A stretch of DNA of 64,000 bases from Haberlea rhodopensis (Eukaryota; Streptophyta; Magnoliopsida; Lamiales; Gesneriaceae). Positions 11,920 through 24,214 of this stretch are shown in pieces. A program made the translations under genes and the position numbers. Positions within the stretch are counted from its first letter, which is position 1. Each line of letters starts with the position of its first letter. The DNA lies in the NCBI GenBank assembly GCA_907163345.1, contig CAJQUN010000220.1:490001-554000 (forward strand), in the 5' to 3' direction. The notes under the pieces were generated by a model. The model had not been told where the DNA came from and did not search any database. It saw only the letters and a list, made by a program, of their open reading frames with translations.

Positions 11920-12811
11920 GTACGTAAGCGACGCACGGGCACCCAACGGTAACATGTACCTTATGTTTGTCTATTTTGACACATGATAGATGCAAAGTTG
12001 TGCACTATGAGTTGATACATGTTCTTATGCATTGTTGTTGCATATATATATGTGGTGGAATAAAAAAGGTGTATTCCACGAGTCAGTGTGATCACAGTGA
12101 GGATTTTAATGCTTACCGCTTATACCGCTAAAAATGTGGAGCGGGAGGGGGGAGGCTCGCTTGCACATGGAGGCGGGGTATGCCATACTAAGCGATGATG
12201 AGATACCGCTTGTATGAAAAAGCGAGGATGAGATACCGCTTGTTATGATGTTATGAAGCGAGGGGCATTAAAATAACTGATGATAAACTGACTTGAGATT
12301 ATTGTAAAGAAAGTGAGGATATGTCATGACATTCACGTAAAGAAGCCATAATTTCATATAATGATTTGATTTTGAGTTATGGTACAGGGACAACCAATGG
12401 GCGTATTAAATACATTGAAAATACAGGAAGTATTTATGTTATGATTTATGCATTTATGCTTTACATTCATATGGTGTTGAATATGAATTATGATGTGCTC
12501 ATGTTGGGGGTTGTCTTTGTAGGTGCTTTTGCTAAGGAGAACTAGGGTCGGGGTTGATACTTTGAGCTGTAAGGAGTGCTACAACGATAGCAGGACAGAG
12601 TTCTTTTGTGTAGTCTCTACAAGTAGTAGAGTAGAACTATAGTGTCACTCCTATTATTTTGAGGAATGTAACTATTTTCTTTTGAAATTTTTATTAGCGC
12701 ACGTGACCCTTAAGCTCAAGATGTCAACACGATTAAATACTTTGATTATGCATGATTAGTTCTCATAATTGCACCTTATATTATGTTTAAGTATCGGGGT
12801 CTTACATTTAG

Positions 12812-12823
12812 TGGTATCAGATC
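12812..12823 (+). promoter_or_regulatory. Primer-binding site of element 3 (initiator-Met tRNA type)
   Basis: TGGTATCAGATC lies 5 nt after the LTR. It matches the common plant PBS TGGTATCAGAGC except at one position. Confidence 0.85.
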
Positions 12824-13032
12824 AGTGGTTAGATAACCAGGGATCGAGTAAATGGTAGCCTTTAGAAACAAGTTGGCTAGGTATTCATTGGTGAGCATGG
12901 TTATGCATGTGATGCATATTTTTTTGGTATATGTTATTATACTAACATGCTTTTGAATATGATTACTCTTGTTATCTAACGGCTTATATTATGAACTGCT
13001 TTTGGTATTGTTGTTAACCCTTGTGTTACAGC

Positions 13033-16000
13033 ATGGCCGCTATCAACACGGAGAACCTCAATGAAGAGGTAGGGGATATGGGAAGTATGAATGCTAGTAT
13101 TGCTCAGATGAATCCTTTACCACCACCTGCTGTGGGCGTGGAGCCCAGTGCACAGATGTTATTACCAGGGGAGCTCAGTTTGACACAGTTTCTGAACTTC
13201 CATCCACCCATGTTTGAGGGGACCGAGTCTGGAGAAGGGGCCGAAGAGTGGCTGGAACGGATAGAACAGATACTTGTGACTGCGCCTTGTGCACGGACCG
13301 CATGGTTACGACTAGCAGAGTTTCAAATGGCAAAAAAGCCTTCTATGTGGTGGAAGACCACTGTGATGGAGCTGAGAGCTCAAGGTATGGTGGTAGACTG
13401 GACTGTATTCAGGACCCGATTCCTTAACCGGTATTTTTCTGCAGCTGTCAGACAATTAAAAGAGGACGAGTTCACTAATTTGAAGCAGGGCAGCATGTCA
13501 GTTTCAGATTTTGCTTTGCAGTATTTATCACTGTTGAGGTATGTCCCTCATATCGCTGTGAGCAGCCATGCGAAGATGAGGCATTTCCTGAAGGGACTGA
13601 GGCCAGAGCTATTTGATCAGGTTGTCTCCAACAACCCCAGCTCTTTTGATGACGCCCTGACTAGGGCAGAGCTGGCAGAGATTGCACTGGGCGTGTACAA
13701 GGAAGTTGTACCCCCTTTTGTAGCACCACAGAGACCTGTTGTTGATAGCCTGAGGCCGCGAGGGGACCAGTTCAAACCTCGTGGGGCCTCATCATCTTCT
13801 ACATTTTGTGGGAAGAAGTCTCAAGGTAAGAAGCAAAGCAATCGGGGACCTACACAGAGGAGTAAGGCAAGAGGGGACAGGTGTGACCGCTGTGGAGGAT
13901 TTCACTTGTCACGTGACTGCCGAGGCTGTTATGTTTGTGGCAAGGTGGGCCACTTAGCTCGGGCTTGCCCCAATCGGGCAGGTCAGACAGACTCTGGGCC
14001 GAATAGGCCAAAATTTGACGCTAGGACGGCACCACCAAGACAGCAGTTTGTGCCTCGACCACAGGGAGGTCAGGCGGTAGGACCGCCGCAAGGTCAAGTG
14101 TATGCTTTGACGCGAGAGCGGGCAGAGGAAGCCCCAGAGGAGGTGATTGTTGGTACGTGTCACTTACTTACGTACCCTGCATTTAATTTGGTAGATACAG
14201 GTGCTTCTCATTCTTTTGTATATGTTGCTTTTGTGGAGAGACACCACTTGTGCTCGTCTCTGTTACCCACGCCTCTCATGGTCTTGACACCCACGGGAAA
14301 GCATGTGATTGCGGATCGACTGTTATCTGATTGCCTCATTTATTTTGAGGGCAATGATCTGAGGCCCGATCTGATTTTATTAGAGATGACAGATTTTGAC
14401 TGCATTGTCGGCATTGATGATTGAGCAGATACCAGGCAGTGGTTGATTGCCGACAGTGGATGGTGCGCTTCCTATCTGATCAGGGGTTCCAGTGGACCTT
14501 TTATGGGGACGGCTCTCGTCAAAGGATTCCAGTGATCTCAGCAGTTAAGATGTCACGGCTATTGGAACGCGGTCATACAGGTTACATCATTTATGCCGTG
14601 GATGTATCTGAGGAAAAGGAAGAATTAAGGATCGGGGATATACCCGTGGTTGTAGAATTCATCGATGTGTTTCCAGATGAGATTCCAGGGTTTCCGCCGA
14701 TCAGGGATGTTGAGTTTGAGATCGAGCTACTGCCAGGGACATCTGCTATTTCCCGTGCTCCTTATAGGATGGCACCGGCAGAGCTGAGGGAGCTGAAGGT
14801 ACAGTTACAGGAACTCCTCGACAAGGGATACATTCGTCCTAGTGTATCGCCCTGGGGTGCACCAGTCTGTTCGTGAAGAAAAAGAACGGTTCGATGCGCC
14901 TGTGTATCGATTACCGTCAATTGAACAAAGTGACTATTAAGAACAAGTACCCCCTTCCAAGGATTGATGATTTATTTGATCAGCTTCAGGGCACAGAGAT
15001 TTACTCAAAGATTGGCTTGAGGTCAGGCTACCACCAGATACGAGTTAGAACAGATGATATCCAAAAGACAGCTTTTAGAACTCGATATGGACACTACGAG
15101 TTCTTGGTGATGCCATTCGGGGTGACGAATGCCCCGGCCGTCTTTATGAGCCTGATAAACCAAGTATTTCAGGAGTACCTTGATCAGTTTGTGATCGTAT
15201 TCATAGATGACATCCTTGTCTATTCAAGAAGTAAGGAGGAGCATGCCAATCATTTGAGGACGGTGCTTCAGATCCTCCGAGATCATCAGTTGTACGCCAA
15301 GCTCAGCAAGTGTGAGTTCTGGCTGAGTAGTGTAGCGTTCTTGGGTCATATTATCTCTCTAGAGGGGATATCAGTAGATCCCAGGAAGGTAGAGGCAGTT
15401 ATGGATTGGCCTGTGCCAACTTCAGTCACGGAGATCCGAAGTTTCCTTGGTTTGGCTGGGTATTATCGACGCTTTGTCGAAGGATTTTCAAAGATCGCCA
15501 AGCCATTAACGCAATTAACTCAGAAGGGAGTTCCATTCTTTTGGTCGGAAGCTTGTGAGCAGAGCTTCCAGGAGTTGAAGCATAGATTGACTTCAGCGCC
15601 AGTTTTGGTGATTCCCACGGAGAACAAAGGGTTCATTCTCTATACTGACGCATCACTTCAAGGTTTAGGATGCGTGCTGATGCAGGATAAGCAAGTTGTA
15701 GCTTACGCTTCGAGACAATTGAAGTCACACGAGACGAGGTATCCAGTCCATGATTTGGAGCTAGCAGCTATAGTGTTTGCCTTGAAGATATGGCGACACT
15801 ACTTATACGGTACCTCATTCACTATCTTCACTGATCACAAGAGCCTGAAGTTCTTATTTACACAGGCTGAGCTGAATATGAGACAGAGGAGATGGATGGA
15901 CCTGCTGAAAGATTATGACTGTGAAATCGAGTACCATCCGGGAAGAGCAAATTTGACAGCCGATGCCTTGAGTCGGAAGGTGAGGAGCACAGCAGAGGAT

Positions 16001-17539
16001 GCCATGTGTCTATCAGCTATGATGGTCTCCTACTGCCATTTGGGATTTGATTATGATGTGTCTGCTTCACCGGTACAGGTACTAACCTTATTAGCCGAGC
16101 CCATTATTTATGATCACATCAGGAAGGCTCAGGAGACCGACGAGGAAGTTCAAAGATGGTTGTCAGTGGTTCGTCTGGGTCAGTCGTCTAAGTTCAGGAC
16201 GACTGAGGATGGTTCCTTAAGGTTAGGTGATCGATGGGTGGTTCCGAATACGCCTGAGTTGCGTCAAGGAATACTACAGCGAGCTCATTGCAGCAGGATG
16301 AGTATCCACCCGGGCGGAAAGAAAATGTATAAGGACTTATGCAACCAATTTTGGTGGAGGTGAATGAAACAAGATGTTACCTCATTCGTCAAAAGATGCC
16401 TGATTTGTCAGCAGGTAAAGGCTGAGAGGCAGATGCCTGGTGGTGAGCTAAGGAGCTTGGAGATACCACAATGGAAGTGGGAGCACGTATCCATGGACTT
16501 CGTGACCCACTTACCGAGGACTGTTTTGGGTTTTGATGCCATATGGGTAGTCTTGGACAGATTGACTAAAGTGGCTCATTTTATTCCCTACTGTATGACC
16601 TTCACGTACTTGAGGATGGCACAATTATATGTCAGAGATGTGGTGAGACTGCATGGGATCCCTGTTTCGATTGTGTCTGATCGAGATCCGCAGTTTACAT
16701 CTCATTTTTGGGAAGGTCTTCAGTCAGCTCTGGGTACAGAATTAAGGTTGAGCACAGCATACCATCCCCAAACGGATGGGCAGATCGAGCGTATCATACA
16801 GACGCTCGAAGATATGTTGAGGGCTTGTGTGTTGGAATTCGATACTTCTTGGCAGGACTCAGTGGCCTTAGTAGAGTTCTCTTACAACAACAGCTACCAA
16901 GCAAGCATACAGATGGCTCCATTTGAGGCCCTCTATGGTAGACGTTGTAGGTCACCTTTGTGTTGGGACGACGTGGACCGTAAATCGGTCGGAGGACCTG
17001 AGATGGTTCAAGAAATGGAAGAAAAGGTAAAGGTAATCAGAAGGAAAATGAAAGCAGCCCAGGACAGACAAGCAGCGTATGCAAATCAGTGACGAAGGCC
17101 GTTAGAGTTTCAGTTGGGCGACAGAGTCTTTTTGAAGATCTCACCTTTCAGAGGTGTAGTACGTTTTGGGATGCGGGGGAAGTTATCCCTGAGATATGTT
17201 GGGTCGTACGAGATCTTGCAGCGTATTGGTACTCTGGCATACCGACTGGCTTTAACGCCCTCTCTATCCGGCATACATGATGTGTTTCACATATCTATGT
17301 TGCGGAAGTACGACCCAGATCCTTCTCATGTGCTGCAACCTTCTGAGATTCAGATAGAGTCCGATGTTTCCTATGTGGAGCGGCCTATCAGGATTCTGGA
17401 TCGGGCAGATCGCAGACTGAGAAACAAAGTTATTCCTATGGTCAAGGTTCAGTGGGATCGTAGGGGTGTCGAGGAGGCTACGTGGGAGACGGAGCGACAC
17501 ATGGTGCAGCACTATCCAGAACTATTTTCTGGTATGTGA
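13033..17539 (+). pseudogene. Element 3 gag-pol polyprotein, disrupted
   Basis: The ATG at 13033 follows a TTACAG. Gag core (FEGTESGEGAEEWLERIEQI...) covers about residues 60-220. Zinc knuckles are near residue 284 (CDRCGGFHLSRDC) and residue 299 (CYVCGKVGHLARAC). Aspartic protease motif DTGASHSF is near residue 388. A one-base loss near 14413 ends this frame at 14424. The next frame (14421-14876) links to RT, and a second one-base loss is near 14868. RT has YRQLNK and FIDDIL (about 15196-15214), followed by RNase H (YTDASLQGLG, FTDHKSLKFLF). Integrase has an HHCC region, then D (MDFVTH), D (SDRDPQF) and E (QIERI), a GPY-like segment and a chromodomain-like tail. TGA codons at 16361-16363 and 17090-17092 interrupt integrase; both fit CGA-to-TGA changes. 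Confidence 0.93.
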
Positions 17540-17595
17540 TTTATGTTTTGTATTATATTGGGTAAGTGCATGCTGATTTCGAGGACGAAATCTTA

Positions 17596-17610
17596 TAAGT
17601 AGGGGAGTAT
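17596..17610 (+). promoter_or_regulatory. Polypurine tract of element 3
   Basis: AAGTAGGGGAGTAT directly precedes the 3' LTR. GAGGACGAAAT lies just upstream at 17581-17591, as in the other chromoviruses of this window. Confidence 0.85.
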
Positions 17611-19948
17611 TGTGATATCCCCGAAATGATTATGTATTTTTAAATATTAATCATGTTATGAATATTGTGGTATTAATTCTTTGTGTTGAATTAATTATAT
17701 TAGGGAAATTTATTTCAGGGTGTATGTGAATGTGTAGGGAATTTGGGTTGTAATATGGTTATTTGGGGTGTGTGTTGGTCATCGAGGTATAGCATGTTTA
17801 TTTGGAAATTTGAAGTATTTTATTGAGTAAATACTATAAAATATCATGTGAGGATATTTTAATACATCGTGCTATATACCGGGACCAAAACATAACACAT
17901 CACATAACCCACCACCCAACCACCCCCCTTGACCCAGACCCTGCTGCCAGCTGCTCACCCATACCTCTTTCCCCTTGTCCCACTCCACCTTTCCATGTCT
18001 GAAATTCATCCCTTTCTCTCCCAAAAATCGTCCAACACTTACTGAGAAAGATAGGAAGGAGTTCAACCATTTTTATTGCTTAGAAGCCTTCCAAAAATCG
18101 GAGCAAAGGAGGGTGAGAAACCATGTTCTGGTTTTGAAATTAAGTTTGTTTAAGTTCATGCTTTTGTTGGTGTAAAAATGGCATGCTAGCTTAGGTTTCA
18201 CTAAAACTTCGATTTGAGTGCTTGCATGGTATTATTAAAAAGCCCCTAACATGTTCCTTTGAGCATGATTTATGGTTTATGTGTTAGATTTTCGGTTATG
18301 AAAGGTGGTCTTCGAAAATCTGGGCAAGAGAGATGCCCTGTTTTTGATTAAGTAGGGGTTTATTCATGAGATTAAGTAGGGGTTTATTCATGAGGATATG
18401 AAGCATGCTAGCTTAGGTTTTGGTAAGCCTTCGATTCAAGTTCATTTATGGTGTTATTATGAAGTTCCTAGAATGTTTATATGAGCATGTTATATGTGTT
18501 ATGTGGTAAATATATTGGCTTGAATTTATGTGTTCGAAAATCTGGAAAAATAATATGGTACCCTGTTTTCAGAAGAACTTGGATGGGTACTGATATAGTT
18601 GAGCGATTTTTATGCATGTGGGTTCAGGTTTGGGTAGAACCTTGTTTTGAATACACTCATGGTAGTATATTGTGACTCTTGGCATATTTGTTCAAGCATG
18701 TTGTATGTGTAATATGCTAGTTTCGATGGTATGAATATGGGTGTTTGAGAAATCTGGAAAATCGCGCATAGAGCATGTGGCGATCGATCGCCGAAGGCCA
18801 GTGGCCAAAACCAAAGGCAGGCGATCGATTGCCATGAATGGCGCGATCGATCGCCTCAAGCCAGTGAAGTCTGGCGATCGATCGCCTCGGAGTAGCGATC
18901 GATCGCCAGAGGCAGAACAATGGAAATGAAGTTTTTTGTTGGATTTTTGATTTTGGTCTATAATTTGGCATCTAATATTGTGTTGTACACTGGTGTAGAG
19001 CCATCACAGATAGCTACACAGCGCAGGGGATAGAGTCCTGCAACACACTATATTTTGGAAAGGTACGTAAGCGACGTACGGGCACCCACGGTAACATGTA
19101 CCTTATGTTTGTCTATTTTGACACATGATAGATGCAAAGTTGTGCACTATGAGTTGATACATGTTCTTATGCATTGTTGTTGCATATATATATGTGGTGG
19201 AATAAAAGAGGTGTATTCCACGAGTCAGTGTGATCACAGTGAGGATTTTAATGCTTACCGCTTATACCGCTAAAAATGTGGAGCGGGAGGGGGGAGGCTC
19301 GCTTGCACATGGAGGCGGGGTATGCCATACTAAGCGATGATGAGATACCGCTTGTATGAAGAAGCGAGGATGAGATACCGCTTGTTATGATGTTATGAAG
19401 CGAGGGGCATTAAAATAACTGATGATAAACTGACTTGAGATTATTGTAAAGAAAGTGAGGATATGTCATGACATTCACGTAAAGAATCCATAATTTCATA
19501 TAATGATTTGATTTTGAGTTATGGTACAGGGACAACCAATGGGCGTATTAAATACATTGAAAATACAGGAAGTATTTATGTTATGATTTATGCATTTATG
19601 CTTTACATTCATATGGTGTTGAATATGAATTATGATGTGCTCATGTTGAGGGTTGTCTTTGTAGGTGCTTTTGCTAAGGAGAACTAGGGTCGGGGTTGAT
19701 ACTTTGAGCTGTAAGGAGTGCTACAACGATAGCAGGACAGAGTTCTTTTGTGTAGTCTCTACAAGTAGTAGAGTAGAACTATAGTGTCACTCCTATTGTT
19801 TTGAGGAATGTAACTATTTTCTTTTGAAATTTTTATTAGCGCACGTGACCCTTAAGCTCAAGATGTCAACACGATTAAATACTTTGATTATGCATGATTA
19901 GTTCTCACAATTGCACCTTATATTATGTTTAAGTATCGGGGTCTTACA
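17611..19948 (+). repeat. Element 3 3' LTR
   Basis: 2338 bp, TGTGATATCC...GTCTTACA. TATAAAA/TATATA boxes lie around 17835 and 17873, a donor-like GGTGAG near 18113, the CGATCG array at 18780-18907 and a GTACGT donor-like site at 19063. Confidence 0.93.
18780..18907. repeat. CGATCGATCG palindrome array (element 3 3' LTR)
   Basis: Five copies, one carrying CGATCGATTG. One unit fewer than the 5' LTR, removed between neighbouring palindromes. Confidence 0.93.
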
Positions 19949-19979
19949 TACTATGAGCTCGCTCCAAGATCCCTCTACG

Positions 19980-21473
19980 CTACTCCGGCATACTCGGAAT
20001 CACCCAACGGTTGCCTAATCTCAAGGATCCGTCCTCGGCCACTCTGAACTTCGATGGCTGACCACGATGTACTAATGATAACCATCTCTGAACCTCATCA
20101 TCTGTCTTCTGAGCTCTCCTGATATTCTCATAGATATCTGGCTCAGCTAAAAGAGTTGATACATGAACAGGTGATGTATCTATGTCGAAATCATAGCCCA
20201 GATGGCAATAGGAAGTCATCATTGCTGACAAATGGATGACGTCCTCAGCAGTACTCCTCACTTTCCGGCTCAAAGCGTCTGCTGTCAAATTAGCCTTTCC
20301 AGGATGGTACTCAATCTCACAATCATAGTCCTTGAGTAATTCCATCCATCTTCTCTGCCTCATATTCAATTCTGCCTGGGTGAATAAGAACTTCAGGCTC
20401 TTATGGTCCGTGTAAATGGTAAACGACGTACCATATAGATAATGCCTCCAAATCTTCAGGGCAAAGATAATAGCCGCCAATTCCAAGTCATGGACTGGGT
20501 CTCTAGTCTCATGCGGCTTCAACTGCCTCGATGCATAAGCTACCACATGCTTATCTTGCATCAGTACACACCCAAGGCCCTGAAGCGATGCGTCAATATA
20601 GAGGACAAACCTAGTGTTCTCCGAAGGAATCACCAACGCAGGCGCCGTCGTCAACCGGTGTTTCAACTCCTGGAAGCTCTCCTCACAAGCTTCTGACCAA
20701 AAGAATGGTACTCCCTTCTGGGTCAACTGTGTCAACGGCTTGGCGATCTTTGAAAATCCCTCGACAAAGCGTCGATAATAGCCGTCCAAACCAAGGAAGC
20801 TCCGTATCTCGGGCACAGAGGTGGGTGCAGCCCACTCCATCACAGCCTCAATCTTCCTGGGATCCACCGATATCTCACTGTTAGATATGACATGACCCAT
20901 AAATACTACACTGCTCAACCAAAACTCACACTTGCTAAGTTTGGCATACAACTGATGATCTCTGAGAATTTGGAGTACTGTCCTCAAGTGTTTCACATGC
21001 TCTTCCTCACTCCGAGAATAGATAAGTATGTCGTCAATAAATACAATGACGAACTGATCAAGATATGGCTGAAACACTCTGTTCATCAAGCTCATAAAGA
21101 CCGCTGGGGCATTTGTCACACCGAACGGCATCACTAGGAATTCATAGTGCCCATATCGAGTCTGAAACGCTGTCTTCTGCACGTCTTCCTCTCTGACCCG
21201 AATCTGGTGGTACCCGGATCTCAAATCAATCTTGCTATATATTCTGGTACCTTGCAACTGATCAAACAAATCATCAATCCTTGGGAGAGGATATTTGTTC
21301 TTCACTGTAGCCTTATTCAGTTGCCGGTAATCGATGCACAACCGCATCGAACCATCCTTCTTCTTTACAAAGAGAACCGGTGCGCCCCATGGTGAAACGC
21401 TAGGGCGTATATATCCTTTATCAAGGAGTTCCTGCAACTGTTCCTTTAATTCCCTTAACTCCGTCGGTGCCAT
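19980..21473 (-). pseudogene. Element 2 reverse transcriptase-RNase H fragment
   Basis: An open frame of 497 codons on the minus strand, homologous to element 3 pol. It begins at MAPTELRELKEQLQ and contains the RT motifs LCIDYRQLNK, GYHQIRV, MPFGVTNAPAVF and the catalytic FIDDIL. RNase H follows (YIDASLQGLG, YASRQLK, YTDHKSLKF). It ends in the RH-integrase linker. It is out of frame with the upstream protease segment and is cut downstream by the element 3 insertion. The RT catalytic aspartates are intact. Confidence 0.9.
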
Positions 21474-21589
21474 CCTGTAAGGTGCACGAGAGATAGCGGA
21501 TGTCCCCGGTAATAACTCGATCCCAAACTCGACTTCTCTAGCCGGTGGGAAACCTGGGATCTCCTCTGGGAATACATCAGCAAACTCTG

Positions 21590-22656
21590 CTACACTGGTA
21601 CATCCTCAACTCTCAATTCTTTATTCTTCCCCGACGTGTCCACGGCATAGATGAGATAGCCCGTGTGACCACGTTCCAACAACTGAGACATTTTGATTGC
21701 CGAAATCAACGGAATCTTCGCACGAGAACCGTTGCCATAAAAAGTCCATTGTATCCCCAAATCAGATCTGAACCTTACTGTTCTCTGTCGACAATTCACC
21801 ACTGCCTGGTATCTGTTCAGAATGTCAATACCCACGATGCAGTCAAAGTCTGACATGCCCAATACAATCAAATCTGCCTTCAACTCGTTGCCCTCAAAAT
21901 AAATGAGGCAATCTGCAAGAAACTGATCGGCAATAACATTTCTTCCAGTGGGTGTCGATACCATGAGAGGCGTGGGTAAAGAAGACGTGCGCATATGGTG
22001 TCTCTCCACAAAGCCCACAGATACAAAAGAGTGGGAGGCACCTGTATCTATCAAAATAAAAGCAGGATACGTAAATAAATGGCACGTACTGGCGATCACC
22101 TCCTACGGGGCTGCCTGGGCCTGCTCTATGGTCAGCGCATACACCTGCCCCTGGGACGGTCCCACTGTCTGACCTCCCGATGTTCGAGGCATAAACTGCT
22201 GCCTCTGGTGCACGGTCCTGTCCTCAAATTCGGCCTGTTCCCTTGAAAATCTGACTGTCCTCCCCGAGTGGGGCAATACCGAGAAATGTGGCCCATCTTG
22301 CCACAACTATAACAAGCAGGGCAATTACTCGAAGAATGTGGCCCTCCACAATTGTCGCACCTTGTCTCTCCCGATCTAGTCCCTTGCATAGGCCCCCGGT
22401 TGGTCGACCAATTGTTCTTCTTGTTCTCTTGCTTCTGACCAAAAGATTTCTTTCCACAGAACCGTGAGGATGAAGAGGCACCACGAGGCTTAAATGACTC
22501 CCCTCGGGGCCTCAAGCTATCAGTAGCTTGCCTCTGTTGTGGCACGTGTGGGGGTACAGCATTAGGATAGGCCCCAACTCCGATCTCCGCAAGTTCTGCT
22601 CTAGTAAGAGCATCATCAAAGGAAGTGGGGTTATTGGTGACAACCCGGTCGAATAG
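21590..22656 (-). pseudogene. Element 2 gag C-terminus and protease, frameshifted
   Basis: From 22656 downward the minus strand encodes the end of the gag core, then zinc knuckles (CDNCGGPHSSSNC, CYSCGKMGHISRYC). A frameshift follows (frame ending at 22132 versus frame ending at 22103). A TAG at 22103-22105 precedes the protease segment CHLFTYPAFILIDTGASHSF (22099-21590). The upstream edge at 22652-22656 is the target duplication of the Athila-like solo LTR. Confidence 0.88.
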
Positions 22657-24209
22657 TGATAGGCTTAGATTTTAAGTGTTTTTAACTGTAACTTCTTCCC
22701 ATTTTCCGTACTTTTTCCTGGATTATATTATGCTTTTGGTGTTTATTCGTTTGTTTCAGGAAATTAGATCGGAAGTGGAAGAAATGAGCTAATATGAAGA
22801 TAACGGGCGAAATCGAGGCGAGAAAGAGTTGAAATTGAGGAAGTGAGATTTTCGGAATCTCGATCGATCGAGATTATGTCTCGATCGATCGAGCCAGACA
22901 GTGCGCTGAGAAGAAAAGAATTTCAAGTCTCGATCGATCGGTGGAAAATCTCGATCGATCGAGCGAGGCAATAACTTCAGAGCTGATTTTTTCAAAGTCT
23001 CGATCGATCGGTAGAAAATCTCGATCGATCGAGCGAGGCAGTGAGTTTCAAAGGCTGACATGAACAGTGCACCGATCGATCGGACGCAAATCTCGATCGA
23101 TCGAGACGCAAATCCGGGAAAATCTTATCTTCCATTTTTGAAATGATTTTTTGAGGTATAAAAGGATAAATCACTTCCAAATCAAGGATATACCATACCA
23201 GACGTGATTTAGGTCGAAAATTAGCAGCCCTAGCCGCCGCCAAAAGCCGCCGAAGGAGATTCAATCTCCGTTCTTCGTCCAAAGTCGAGCCAATCCATTC
23301 CGGAGTGCAAGGAAGGAGCAAGAGAAGAAATCACGGTGCAACGCACGGATTCATCCACCGTTTATCGTATTTCTAAACTTTGATTTCTTTGATTTTCAAT
23401 TCCATTTGATGTTTTTGAGGTCGAGAGACAATTAAACTCTTATGTATTTGATTTGAATTAAATCTAGTTTATTTTATCGAGTTTTAGTTTCATTGTGTTT
23501 GATTATTGATTCAATTGTGTTTGAGCGTATTGATTGTTATTGTTCATAAATTAATTGTTTGTGTAGATCAAAGTCTAGCTAGCTGTGATTGAATTTGAGA
23601 GTTATAACCGAGATCGAGAGATAACGTTGTAACACACTCCATTAATTTATGATGTATGTTACGATTGAGATCGAGAGATGATATCGCATACGTGAGAACT
23701 TGGAATCGAAAGATTTAGAGTTATAAGGTGATGACGTCTTATGCAATATTATATTAGTAAATAGGTGCACGAGAGTGACTTATTCTAATTAATGTTAGTT
23801 TCTTTACAGCTCGAGAGAGTGTATCGAATAATCGCGAAAACCTTTCACCTTTAAAATCAATTGGTTGATAATTTGAGAATTCACTTGAATCATTAAAGAT
23901 AACATAGTTGAACGACGATCTTGGTAATTTTCTCGAGTAACTTGCCTTCGCATATCGGGGACCATACATTTTACTGTTTCTTGTTTGTTTGTCGGACGTT
24001 AGTTCAGTTTGGCACTAGATAATCACCTTTGTTAATCGTAGGCTAAATATAATTTTATTAATCTTATTTGGTACTTATACGTTAGTCCCTGTGGATTCGA
24101 CAACCCGTACTTAATTTTCACTATACTAAAACTTGACAACCGTGCACTTGCGGTAGAATCGCTTCACACTATTCTTTGAAATATCTTTTGTTTAAAATAA
24201 AAGCGGTCA
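22657..24209 (+). mobile_element. Athila/Tat-like solo LTR in element 2 gag
   Basis: TGATAGGCTTAG at 22657 and AAAGCGGTCA at 24209, with AATAG at 22652-22656 and 24210-24214 (1553 bp). The 3' part has GTCCCTGTGGATTCGACAAC and ACTTGCGGTAGAA, a pattern I associate with Ty3/gypsy Athila/Tat LTR ends. A TATAAAAG lies near 23157. It splits the gag core between ELFDR and the following VVTNNP. There is no internal domain, hence a solo LTR. The lineage is from memory of LTR-end patterns. Confidence 0.8.
22858..23104. repeat. TCGATCGATCGA palindrome array (Athila-like solo LTR)
   Basis: At least eight copies of (T)CTCGATCGATCG(A/G) and one ACCGATCGATCGG, ending about 50 bases upstream of TATAAAAG. 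It has the same CGATCGATCG core as the chromovirus arrays but different flanks and promoter position. Confidence 0.92.
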
Positions 24210-24214
24210 AATAG

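Larger units (their letters stand above)
10575..12806 (+). repeat. Element 3 5' LTR
   Basis: 2232 bp, TG...CA. It is shorter than the 3' LTR mainly through a deletion of roughly 105 bp near 10705 and lack of a 25-bp duplication near 11210. It has one extra CGATCG unit. Confidence 0.93.
10575..19948 (+). mobile_element. Element 3: Ty3/gypsy chromovirus (Tekay/Del-like)
   Basis: TGTGATATCT at 10575 and GTCTTACA ending at 19948 are flanked by TACTA (10570-10574, 19949-19953). It is inserted in the integrase region of element 2, in the opposite orientation. LTRs are 10575-12806 and 17611-19948, the primer site begins at 12812, the gag-pol relic is 13033-17539 and the polypurine tract ends at 17610. 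It is complete in architecture but inactivated by two frameshifts and two in-frame TGA codons. Confidence 0.95.
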
